NCBI GenBank assembly: GCA_000151295.1
Contig: GG745341.1
Coordinates: forward strand, 418,803 to 482,802
From: Allomyces macrogynus ATCC 38327
Lineage: Eukaryota > Blastocladiomycota > Blastocladiomycetes > Blastocladiales > Blastocladiaceae
Direction of reading: 5' to 3'
Length of the DNA stretch: 64,000 nt
The notes beneath the pieces were generated by a model. That model worked only from the letters and a program-made list of their open reading frames with translations. It had not been told where the DNA came from and did no database searches. Below are positions 11,361-22,408 of this stretch, in pieces. Numbering within the stretch: position 1 is the first letter of the stretch; every line of letters starts with the position of its first letter. Both the position numbers and the translations under genes were made by a program.

Positions 11361-11577
11361 ATGCTGTCCGCTCCGCAGGACATCCCCAGTAAAATCGACC
11401 TAAGCATTACGGTATTGCCCCACTTTCCCGATTACAACCTGGTCCCCCCTGGAGCCGGCAGTCAAGTCGAGCGGGAAAATCGCAAAGCAGGCTACGCTTG
11501 GTGTTTTGGGTGTTACGGCTGCTGCAGCCGTCGGTCGATTGGCACACAAGGCTGTTCTTAATGATGACTGGAAGTGA
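11361..11577 (+). CDS. Candidate 47-residue single-span microprotein
   Basis: Exon 11361-11388 and exon 11462-11577, joined by a 73-nt GT-AG intron, give a complete 47-residue protein. It starts MLSAPQDIPIKSSGKIAK, continues with a hydrophobic small-residue span (ATLGVLGVTAAAAVGRLA) and ends KAVLNDDWK. The architecture (short polar head, one short span, basic tail ending in W-K) resembles small mitochondrial membrane subunits such as Tom5. The resemblance is of layout only and I do not claim homology. The donor is gtaaaa, not the preferred form. Could be chance. Confidence 0.35.
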
Positions 11578-12263
11578 TGCATTTGTGATGGCAAGTGTCA
11601 ACTGTGTTGTGATGACAATAAGCGGCAATTCTTGCCGCTTGTTGCTCAAGATTATGTCGAAACAGGGCGCCTGCTGTACGAGCGACGAGAAATTTGTTAT
11701 TATGGATGCCTCAATCTCGAATCAAGGTGAACATGCTTGATCTGAATCCAAGAATAAAGGACTGTCAGAGTAAGTGTGGAAACGCAACCATTGCGTTCGT
11801 TCCACGTCCAGCGAAAAATCATTTTTATAACCTTGACTTGTGGAGAAGGGAAAGCTCGTCAACGCTGCGAGGATGCCGACCTGGCGTCGCACCGTGTCGC
11901 ACCAGTTGCGTTCGTTTGTCAAATGCGTGCGTGTCTCGACAGTGGTTCGATCCAGCGACCGCAAGGCCCTCTTGCTGAAGGATCACATGACCGCATCGCA
12001 GTGCAACCGCACCATGAGCGCCACGACTCGATATAACGATTGTTCTCCTCCACGTCGTCGACCCGGCCCCTGTCCTCACCCAACGTGTCCTACCGACCCG
12101 TTGACTTGCTGCAACCGCTTCCGGAATAAGTGCTGCACGCACGGCCGCCGTGCCTGCTGCCCGACGGTCCACCAGCAACGATCGACGCCACCCACCCTAC
12201 CGACCAACACCAGCTCCATTCCGTTCATCCAATCGATTCGAATCCGCCTGCCAATCCACCATC
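11578..12263. other. Upstream region of the Rab gene
   Basis: No gene recognised. GC content rises again towards 12 kb. A pyrimidine-rich leader with many ccaccc and cgacc runs precedes the Rab ATG. Confidence 0.4.
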
Positions 12264-13378
<1,115 letters not shown>

Positions 13379-14265
13379 CCGACAGGATATTGTGTCGGCG
13401 AGCATGGGTTTCTCGCGTCTCCACTAGTTCGTTGCGTCGTGCGGACGCGCGCCCGACGCGCTGCGCGCCGGGGGATGGCATGTTGTCGTTGTCTTGAGCT
13501 TTGTTCAGATTGAAGCACTTTTACCCTGCCCTGCTCGTGAACTTGGGGGCGACGCAGTCCACCGCGGACATGGAAACCGAGTATCAGCTGACAGGGCGCA
13601 ACTTGGACGGTTCTCGGCGGAGTCGCATCCGCAGTGAGGTCAAGCCAATCCCTGCCGTCCCGCGCCGCGGCCGCTACGACAGAACTTCGGATCACAAACC
13701 AATCATCGATGCGGGGAGCCGCACAACCTCACCCAACCTCTTGCAACCGCACCGGTGCAAGCGGTGCATCGTAAAGCACCAGACAGACCACGCCCAAGAA
13801 CAAGTTGATTGTGGATACTGGCCCGCGATAAATTTGTATCACACGATATGTGGCCGACTGCTGCACACCCCGAGCTTTGCTTCGCGAAAGCACCCGCCCT
13901 CCAGAAGCGTGATGCCAGCCAAGCGATATGCGTGATCGAGCCGCGTCGGTTGCCGTTGTGCTTGATCCACGTGGGTTGGTTGGTGGCGATTGTTGGTGGC
14001 GATGGGCTGCGGGCGCCACCAATCTTGGCCGGTTTGTCGTGCCTGATAAACCGAGGTGCCCACGCGCCGGACTGCAAGTCGTGCACGTCTTTGCGCACGT
14101 CTCGCGCAGGATGGATGGCGACGACCCGCACCGGTCAAGGACACACGGACGCGCGACGTGCTTCTCTCCTCGTCGCCTTATTTCGAGCTCACGACGCGCT
14201 CTAAAAGTCGAGCCTGACCCGCGGCCACGTTCGCGCTGTGATCCTCGACAACAGCAACCACCACC
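13379..14265. other. Spacer, no gene supported
   Basis: 3' region of the Rab gene and promoter of the hexokinase-like gene. Open frames on both strands (for example 13501-13935) show no family motif, no splice support and no compositional signature of coding sequence. Confidence 0.35.
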
Positions 14266-15633
14266 ATGGCGACGGCAGCATTCCTCACGCGCACGTCAAC
14301 AATGCAAACTGCAACGACCGGGACCACGTCGCCCTACTTCCCGGCGACCTCGTCGGCCGCAAGCTACACGACCACGACTTCGAGCCCGGACCAGGCAACA
14401 ACCGACCTGCTCATCGGCCTGCAAGTGCCGCGCGACCGTATGCGACGGATCGCGACGCACCTGTATTCGGAACTCGTCCAGGCCCTGCAGAACCAGCACG
14501 CGCCGGGCGATGTCGTCGTGCACGCTGCCAGTGCCAAGCCGCTCCTGCCGCGCGGATCGGAAACGGGCGTCTTCCTCGTGCTCGAGCTTGCGCCGGCACG
14601 GATCCATGCCGTGGCGATTGACCAGGGCGCAGTCATTGCGACTGAGCTGATTCCGCCAACAACCGACCCGGCAGCGCATTGGGACGTGGTCGCGCACGCC
14701 GTCGAAGTGTTCCTGAACGACCACGCCAACGACGTGGCCGCACGCGCAACCAAAGTCCACGGCGAAGTCCCGCTCGCGATCGTCACGTCCGATGCGGAAC
14801 ACGTCGATAACGTACAGGACGCGGTGCAGGTCGCGCTCGCGCGCCGAGCCGTGCCTGTGCGCGCCGTGGCCCTCGTGGACGCGACCGTCGGCACATTCCT
14901 CGCCGCGGCGGCGCGGTCACGGCGCACGATCGTTGCGGCCATGACGGTCGACAGCGCCAGCACGACCGCCGCGTTTGTCGACAAGCCCGGCAAGGCCGGC
15001 CCGCGGCTGATGACCGTCGACTGGTCGAGCCTCGATCGCGCGGGTATCGTTCTGCCCGTGACGTCCATGGACGAGTCGGTCGATGCCGTGGCCGCACTGA
15101 CCACACAGCACGCGCCTAATGCTGGCGGATGGGCAAAGATGCTCACCGGCGCCGGGCTCGCTGAGACCGCGCGGCTCGCGCTCGTGCAACTCGCGGCCCA
15201 ATCGGCTCTGTTTGCAGGCCAACGCACGACCGCGGTCCTGACCCCGGGGTACCTGACGCTGGCGGACCTGGCCGTGATTGAGGCCGATACGACGCCCGCA
15301 CTGCTGCGCGTGCGCACGCTCCTGCGCGACCGGCTTGGGATCGCGCCGGCGTCGTTAACGGACCGGCAGCTTGTCAAGGCCGTCGTGCAGCAGATTGGGA
15401 CGCGTGCGGCACGACTTGCGGCGGTTGGCGTGTTCGCGCTCGTGGAAATGGCGGGGGATGGCGTGGTCGCGGTCTCGGGTGACGTGTGGAACTCGTACCC
15501 GGGGTTCCAAGAGCGCGTGCGCGCGGCGGTTCGTGAACTGTTGGGCCCGGATCGCGCCGCACATGTCTCGGTCGAGTCGGTTGCGGCCGAAGGGGTGCTG
15601 GTGGGCGGCGCGCTCGCGGCAAGCATGGCGTAG
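14266..15633 (+). CDS. Hexokinase-fold protein lacking catalytic residues
   Basis: Single exon, 455 residues, after a Thr/Ser-rich N-terminus. Segments align in order with hexokinase. FLVLELAPARIHAV (about 103-116) sits where FLALDLGGTNFRVL belongs. AVALVDATVGTFLAA sits at the catalytic loop VNDTVGT. DSASTTAAFVD replaces GTGSNAAYVE, LMTVDWSSLD replaces the N-EWGAFGD strand, and APNAGGWAKMLTGAGLAETARL replaces the NPG-FEKM-SG-YLGE-RL helix. VAAEGVLVGGALAA ends the fold. The phosphate-binding GGTN is gone, and the catalytic Asp of N-D-T-V is Ala206, so sugar phosphorylation is not expected. A regulatory or structural role is inferred, as for yeast Emi2- or filamentous-fungal regulatory hexokinases. 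Confidence 0.85.
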   Translation: MATAAFLTRTSTMQTATTGTTSPYFPATSSAASYTTTTSSPDQATTDLLIGLQVPRDRMRRIATHLYSELVQALQNQHAPGDVVVHAASAKPLLPRGSETGVFLVLELAPARIHAVAIDQGAVIATELIPPTTDPAAHWDVVAHAVEVFLNDHANDVAARATKVHGEVPLAIVTSDAEHVDNVQDAVQVALARRAVPVRAVALVDATVGTFLAAAARSRRTIVAAMTVDSASTTAAFVDKPGKAGPRLMTVDWSSLDRAGIVLPVTSMDESVDAVAALTTQHAPNAGGWAKMLTGAGLAETARLALVQLAAQSALFAGQRTTAVLTPGYLTLADLAVIEADTTPALLRVRTLLRDRLGIAPASLTDRQLVKAVVQQIGTRAARLAAVGVFALVEMAGDGVVAVSGDVWNSYPGFQERVRAAVRELLGPDRAAHVSVESVAAEGVLVGGALAASMA

Positions 15634-15788
15634 TGCAGAGGTGATCGCGATTTCCATCTGACAATACCAATGATTCGACTGCCTTCAGGCCTTGCCGAGA
15701 GGGTGGAGACGACTTGCAGGGCTCCAAAAGAGACGATCCAAAACGCTTTCGCGGTTCCGTGTTGCACAACTAATCCAACAAACGAAAA

Positions 15789-17371
15789 TCAAAACTCGTC
15801 CTCCTCGAGCCCGAGCGAGTCAATGTACTCGGACATGATGCGCATCAAGAAATACGCCACGTTGGTACCGACCCGGATCCCAAACCCTTGGTAGAGCGGT
15901 TCAAGCGCGGCAAACCACCCATGCTGGGCCGTTCCTGCATCCCCACGGCGTGCACGCCGCTTACGGCGCAACTTGTCGGCCGCATGCGCGGCCCCCGCGG
16001 CCGCACCGAGCGCCTTGCGCAGCTCGGACCGCGCACCACCCTCTTCCCGCACCATTCGCGTCCAACAGTCGCGGATGCCCGTGTACGGCACGGCCGACTG
16101 CGGCACGGCGGGCAGCCACGGCCGGCCATCGCGCGGATGGTACGCCGGCTGCGTGTAGAGCCGGGTCATGATATTGCGCAGCGGCGTGAGCGCCAAGTCA
16201 CGGGCGAGATTGAGCGCGAGTTCGAGCGTCGCGTACTTGATCGGATTGTAGGTCTCGGAAATGCCGAGACCCCGATCAATGACGAGCGGTGTCGCGAGCG
16301 CAAACACGTGTGCGGTCAAGGACACGGCCACGGTCGGGACCAGAAAGTTGGTCACGACGTAGGGGTTCGACCGCGGGTCCGAAAATTGGGCGCGCACGGC
16401 GTGCAGGAAGCCGTGGTATTTGCGGTCCGACGGGCGCGCCGTCTGGACAATCAGACGGTCCCGCGCGATTTCAAGGGGGGAGAGAAGAACGTCGACGGCG
16501 ACGCCCGCGGCCGTGGTCACGAGCGTGATCGGGATGGGGTTGTCGTGGTCGACGGGAAGGAGCGTGTCGTCGATGCCGAGCCACTCGCACAGCGATGCCG
16601 TGAGTGTCGGTGCCATGGTCTCGTCGAGCATGGTGCGCAGAAACTCGGAGAAGAGGCCCTTGTAGAGCGACAGCGTGCCTTCGTCTGGGTGCGCGCGCAC
16701 GGCACGGACCGTTGACCACAGACCGCCCGTCAGCGGCGGGAGCATGGTCAGCGGGCGAGTCGAATTGTCGTCGGCGTAGGTGTGCAGAACAAACCCGTCC
16801 TCGTCGGTCGGCGGCGCGCGCGAGTCGGCAGCCCTGGGCTGGACGGAAGACGTCGTCGGGCGGTTGAAGAGCGCATCAAACGGGTCATCGTCGTCGTTAC
16901 CGCGCTCGGAGCCGGATTGCACATTGTCTTCGTCATCGCTCGAGCTAACAGCGTTCTGGTTGATGGGCAGGCGAGCGTTAGCGCGAGGTTCGTCGTGATC
17001 ATGTCGTTCTTCGTGGACAAACACACCCGCACAATATCGTCCTCCTCGTCGGATGAGCTACCAAGATACGCGAGCCTCTGGCGCGTGGCCAAGTTGGGCA
17101 GGTACTGCACCGAGAGCAGCGTCGACGCGACCATGTAGGGCGACCAGATCGCAAGACCCAGGAAGCGGAGCCCGGCGTAGCGCGCGTAGCTGCCGGGCGA
17201 CACGACCGAATCCTCATCCATGTCGTCTTGAGCGCTGTACGCGTAGGGTCCGTCGTCGACAAGCGGGCCTGAGGTGTAGCGGCCGGCGCCGGGAGCGCCG
17301 TAGAGTGCTGACAGGGACCCGGCTGGTGGAACCGGCAGCGTTGCTGCAGACTCGTAGTCGGCTGCATTCAT
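15789..17371 (-). CDS. UGO1: Ugo1-like mitochondrial outer-membrane carrier-fold protein
   Basis: Two exons (17371-17027 and 16955-15789) give 503 residues. The polar, acidic N-terminal region precedes carrier-like repeats with degenerate signatures: SLYKGLFSEFLRTMLDE, SPLEIARDRLIVQT and PLYQGFGIRVGTNVAYFLM. Weak carrier motifs, a long N-terminal region and a total length close to that of yeast Ugo1 point to the Ugo1/SLC25A46 group, which links outer- and inner-membrane fusion (Fzo1, Mgm1). The 71-nt intron falls inside an acidic serine stretch. It converges with the hexokinase-like gene and diverges from the LMBR1 gene. Confidence 0.75.
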
Positions 17372-17830
17372 TGTTCCTTGGCGCGCTCAATAGATTGCAG
17401 CAACTGGTTGACCGTGGGCGAGCTTGGAATGGTGCAGATCAAGGGAGGCCGCCGGCCGATGGCTGTGTTGGACTTGGATTTGTTGGCGAGCAGAACATGT
17501 CGTGATGGATGTGACAGCGTACTCACGCGCTGAGGCAGCGACCGCTTCTGACGCGGTCACGCGACAGTGATATTTCCACATTTCTTGCGGTTAGCCGTCT
17601 GTCTGTTCTCAACCGCTTCGTCACCACTTCTCGCTTCGTGCGCAAGGCATTCGAGCCCTTCTCCTTCAGCATCGACAGCTCGACACTTGCGGCAATACTG
17701 CTGCAGCGCTCCGGCACCACGACGCCGATGGCGTGAACCACGTTTGCCCGCCCGGGATCGCTCCAGACGCAGTACCTCCGCAAGCTGAGCGGCAACCGCC
17801 TCGGACCAGATCTTGATCTCGCCACCCAAC
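17372..17830. other. Divergent promoter region, UGO1-like / LMBR1
   Basis: 459 bp between two divergent starts. No gene or clear core-promoter motif recognised. Confidence 0.4.
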
Positions 17831-20431
17831 ATGTCTTCAGCACCAGCAATACCATCGCCCTATATCCCGCCCGGCGACGCCAGCCTCGGCGGCGAGGCCA
17901 TTATCGTCGGATGGGTCGTTGTTGCGCTCATTTCCGCCGGCCTGCTCCGGTCACTGCTCGACCGTCGCGATGCCGCGTGGTACTCGATGCTCGCCGTGTT
18001 TATTGGATGGACGGGACCCTTTTCAATTCTCTATTTCTTACCGCTCGATCTGTCGTCGGTACGGATCTGTTGCACCGCAAACACCACTGATCCGACACGA
18101 CGTATTTGACGCGACTGTTCTCTCGACAGACCAAGTTCCGAGCCTGTCTCGCGCAGCAAGCCGTCGATCTGCCGTGCGCGCCGCCGCTCCTCTACATTGC
18201 TTACACGACGCAGCTCTCCATCTGGCAAGCCATTTACTGGACGCTCTTCTTCCTGACCTGGTTCACGATCCCGATCCTGCAATCAGCCACCGACTCGGGC
18301 GGGTTCACGGCCGCACAGGCGTTCCGCAAAGCGATCCGGTACAATGCCTGGTACTATTCGGTGCTCGGCATCGTTGGCGCCGTGCTGCTCACCGTCTTGG
18401 CTGTTTGGCGCGGGCTCGATTTGTACGTGATTTCCTGTTTTTCGGTGGACTCGATTCTGGAGCCAATGCTGATCAATGTGGTGCGTAGTGCGTCGCTCAA
18501 GGGGTTCCTGATGGCCATCTCCAACGCCTACGGGTTGCTGCTCGTCGTCTTGTTCATGAGCTACGGCCTCGTCGACATTCCGCGCGAGCTGTGGCACGCA
18601 GCCGACGTGCGCCGGTCGCTCAGCATGCTCGAGTACCGTGCGCCGAGATACAAGGAGCAGCTGGAAAGCGCCGTGCGCGACCTGCAGGAAGTGCAAAAGG
18701 TGTGCGCCCGCCTCGTCACATTTTTCCACCCACCAGGCGGCACGCGTTTTAAACATTCCCGTTCCGCATCCAGTCCATTCTGGCGCTCGACCCGCTCGTG
18801 CCCGTGTCAAACCCGGTACGCAAGTACGTCGACCGCATGCTGATCCAGTGCCCCGCCGAGTTGCGCAACGCGCCGGCGCCGTCGGGTGGGTTTACAAGTT
18901 GGTTCCGGTCCGGACCCGCGGCGCCGCCGCCTGACCAGATCACGCTCAAGTCGCTGCAGCAGCTGCACCGCAGTCTTAAGCAGGCGATCTTAGCACGGAA
19001 TCGGTGCCAATAGTACGTTCTCTCCCTCTTGATCCGACGCCAAAGACCGTGTATCTAACCGAATCGGTCCCGTATGGTAGCCAATGGCACCACTTGATCG
19101 AGCGCGCGCACTTTTTCCAAGACATCATCGACAACTCGGACAACTCGGACCGTCGGTTCCACGTGCTCGGCCGGTTCCGCGCGTCCTGGCGGCAACGGCT
19201 CGAGTGGGTCTGGTACGTGCACGGTCGCGGCACGCTCCTGCGGCTCTTCGCCCTCGTCGCAGGCCTCCTCTCGATCGCGCTCCTCTGGAGCGAAGTGACC
19301 ATGAACATGGGACTGTCGGTCTTTGAGCTCGTGCAACGCGCCAAGTCGTATGCGGCGACCGAACTTGTCGCGCTCGTGACGCTCGCGTACCTGGCCGCAT
19401 GTACCTTTGGCCCACTGCTCAGCATTCGCGTCTTTTCAATCTACCAACTCGCGCCGGGACAGCACACGAACGTCAAATCGCTCCTCTTCTTTGCGGCCTA
19501 CATGACCCGCCTGTGTTTCCCGCTGTCGTGGAACATGCTGAACCTGACGCAGTCGGAGGCCGTATTCTCGCGCGTCATGGGATCCGTCAACCTCGTCCCA
19601 CTCCTCGGTGACTCGTTCAACGACTGGGTCCCGATCTCGCTCGTCGTCCTGTGCGGTATCACCGTGCTCAACATCCAAGCGCGGATCCTGCGGATGTGTG
19701 GACTCGACGCGGCGTACGTCGCCGGGGACGGGGACGACGCCGACGACGAGGCGCGGCGCGCCGACGGGCGCATGCTGCTAACGCAGGCCAAGGCCGCAAG
19801 GGAGGCCGCGCAGGTTGCCGGTGCAGCGACACCGCTCGTGTCGGGCCAGACCAACGAGCCGCTGCTGCTCGCGGCGGCGGATGCGCCCGCCGAGTCGAAC
19901 GTGGTCGCTCAGCCACCGCAGTATGCGGCGCTCGCGCTCGACGACGAGTTTGTTCCGCTCGGCCGGCGCCGTGCGGGCCGGGCTGGAAACTCACGCACGC
20001 CGACGCCAGCGCACCCGCCGTTACCGCCGCTGCCCGCGCAACAGCAGCAATCGCCCGCGGGCCGTGCGGCGGCCGCTTTGGTCCCGCCGCCACCTCCACC
20101 ACCGCCACCCGCGCCCATGCCCGCATCCAGACCCCCGCAGACAGTGGCGCCGCCGAACCCGACAACGGGGCTGTCGATCCCGAAATCGATTTCCTTCACG
20201 TTCGCTATGGGCGGGCGCGCGCCGACGCTCGGGCGCGGGAACGGCGACTCGGGCGGGCAGCCACAGCAGCCGGCGGCGGGAGTGGGGTTGACTGTGCCGG
20301 CTGTGAATGGGCGCAAGCGCAGCGTCTCGACGACGGGGCCGGCCGCACCGACCTTGCCGCCACCACCGCCGGGGAAGGGAGCAGCGCCGCCGAGCGTGAA
20401 GCGGCCGCTCAGCTTGTTTGATGATGTTTGA
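17831..20431 (+). CDS. LMBR1-domain multispanning membrane protein, LMBRD2-like
   Basis: Four exons (17831-18058, 18130-18699, 18774-19012, 19081-20431) encode 795 residues. The N-terminal half has hydrophobic spans (AIIVGWVVVALISAGLL, AIYWTLFFLTWFTIP, LLLVVLFMSYGLVDIPRELW), a coiled region (YRAPRYKEQLESAVRDLQEV), then further spans (LLSIALLWSEVTMNMGLSVF). ELVALVTLAYLAACTFGPLLSIRVF matches the conserved LMBR1 core. Family members sit in plasma or endo-lysosomal membranes; LMBRD2 is linked to receptor signalling in animals. The last 250 residues are disordered, with polyproline runs that could bind SH3 or WW domains. The join at 18773 has some uncertainty. Confidence 0.85.
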
Positions 20432-21537
20432 GCGCGTGCGTGGGGTCGGGGTGCGGGGGTCTGTACATAGTGCGGGTGTTTATGATGAAAGCGACTGGTG
20501 CTGATCTTGTGTTGCGCTCGTCTTGCTCCTTCAGGCGTCGCCCCCTGGTGAGGTGCGTCCTGTCTCTAGCATTTCGCTTCGATTTGAGTCTGTTGCGAGT
20601 ACAATCGTGATACATCAGCTGGCTGTGCGCACCAAGGAGGCCGACCTCACACCATTCACGTGCTTGTCGTGTTTGCGAACAGAGAGAGAGAAGAACACTC
20701 GCCGCTCCAGTATCACCTCAAGCTGTACTTCACATTTCGCTTGTCAGTCATCAATGCCGACAAATATTTCTGCTTGCGACCGAGGTGAACTTTTCTGATA
20801 CTTTCGCTGGTGTTTGCACGTCGATGCTCCTTGTTTCACTGTCATTTTTCTGCAACCGTCCAGACCAGGACATGCTTTCATGCAAGATTCCATCAGCGGC
20901 AAAATACATCCGTGAAGCTGTGCCTCTCGTGTCTGATGCGCACCTGAGACAGAGAACGAGAACAAAAATGTAGAGGACAACAGAACAAACCTGTCAATCA
21001 AAAAATTAGTTTGACAAGGACACGCATGGACACATCATCTCAGGAGCAGAGTTGACAGTTGACAGTCCCTGAACTACCCTTCGCCGACTCGTTGACCTGA
21101 CTGACAGTTGAGACTACCAGTATTTTCGAGCTCCATAACCCTCTTTTATGACACCGCAAACAGCGATAGCGACGACACTCACGCTGAACGAGCTCCTGAC
21201 CAACATTTTGCACTGCATCTGCGCGTGGGTCAGGGTCATACGGAACTTCCATACGGCCGCACGATCTATCGCAAAATCCATTTTCTACCGTCAACCCCAC
21301 TCTCAACGTAAATACCGCATGCGTCACGTGTCTTGCCTAAAGGGGTAACTTTTGGACCCTGAAGGCCGGTCAAATCTCAAAGATTTCGTGGGTCAGTCAA
21401 GCTCTGAGTCAATGGCTGGACCAAACTGACCCACGCCAGCCAGCTAAAATCCATGCCTCTGCACTCCAACGGCCACTTTTACTTGCATCTCATTGCTGCG
21501 CGCGAGTCGATTCCAGTTCATTTGATACGTTTTGAAG
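20432..21537. other. AT-richer spacer with coding-like fragments
   Basis: No complete gene. The frame from 21148 (TLTLNELLTNILHCI, then NFHTAARSIAK) faintly resembles an F-box helix pair and could be an upstream exon of the next gene, but no convincing splice to it was found. Confidence 0.3.
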
Positions 21538-22405
21538 CAATTATGGCGGCGTTTTCCACTACCGTCTGAACTTCTGCAGCTGAACACTACCGTTCACCCA
21601 AATGTCTGCAAATGGGGCAATACCGTTACTGCTTGGGACGGGTCCCTGGCGTGGGTCAACCTCACGGACTGCCGGTCACTCGTGCACCTTACGCTTGTGG
21701 CACTGACGCTTTTCGCGCCAGCTGTGCATGCTGCTCTCCACGCACCCGCAACGCTCAATGATCAAGTGCATGACGCCAACGATTTTGAATATGACCTGCA
21801 CTTGAACTCCGACGGTTGCTCATTTGACCTGCCTAACATTCACGCACCTTGGTTTGCAGGACAATATGCTGCCGATACCATTCCCGCCCAAGCTGCGGCT
21901 CCTGAATCTCTTCTGGAACCCGCTCCATGGCAATTGCGCAGGTGAGTGGATTCCAGCATTGCCACTGACCTGCGGTCACTGAACGTGGCCATGAAAAGAC
22001 AATGTGCTTCACGAGATGTCACCCTTGCTGATGAAAATGTTGCCCAGTCGCAGTCCACGAGAGCGCATTACGCTCTCGGTCGGCCAAGAGGGTATGAACG
22101 AGGTGGTTGACGAGTTGTGTCCGTGTTTCATATCGTTCGTGTCAAGTCGGCCCTGTGGTAATAAATCAAGCGACGCCATGGGGTGGCCCTTATCCTCGTG
22201 CCCTGTCCAACCACGATTATGCTCTGCGTGCAGGTGCGCAGAGATGGTGATCGCTGCCAACGCCCATGGTCCAAAGAACATTGTAAAGCGCGTGCTTGTT
22301 TCAATCATAAACCGCGGGCCCTGTGCGTTCATCTCTCGGGCCTGCCTTCCATTCACCCGAGCGCCCAACGGCGCTCCTCCTCCTCCCCTACTTGTCTGTC
22401 AACCC
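21538..22405 (+). CDS. Leucine-rich-repeat-like gene, ends unresolved
   Basis: Three coding pieces can be read. From 21538: LPSELLQLNTTV, then TDCRSLVHLTLVALTLF. Exon 21860-21941 follows a branch-point-like cctaac and a tttgcag acceptor and reads PFPPKLRLLNLFWNPLHGN. Exon 21999 onward, after a 57-nt intron with a gtgagt donor, reads DNVLHEMSPLLMKMLPS. The KLRLLNLFWNPLHGN segment has leucine-rich-repeat spacing. Start and stop are not established; the last frame stays open into the antisense of the AtuA gene. It is probably an F-box/LRR relative of the gene at 8196, possibly a decaying copy. Confidence 0.35.
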
Positions 22406-22408
22406 ATC

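Noticed and set aside
20744..21001. Leftward cysteine-containing frame with a signal-peptide-like start
   Set aside because: It has no ATG (would start at TTG), no splice support and no pattern of conserved cysteine spacing.
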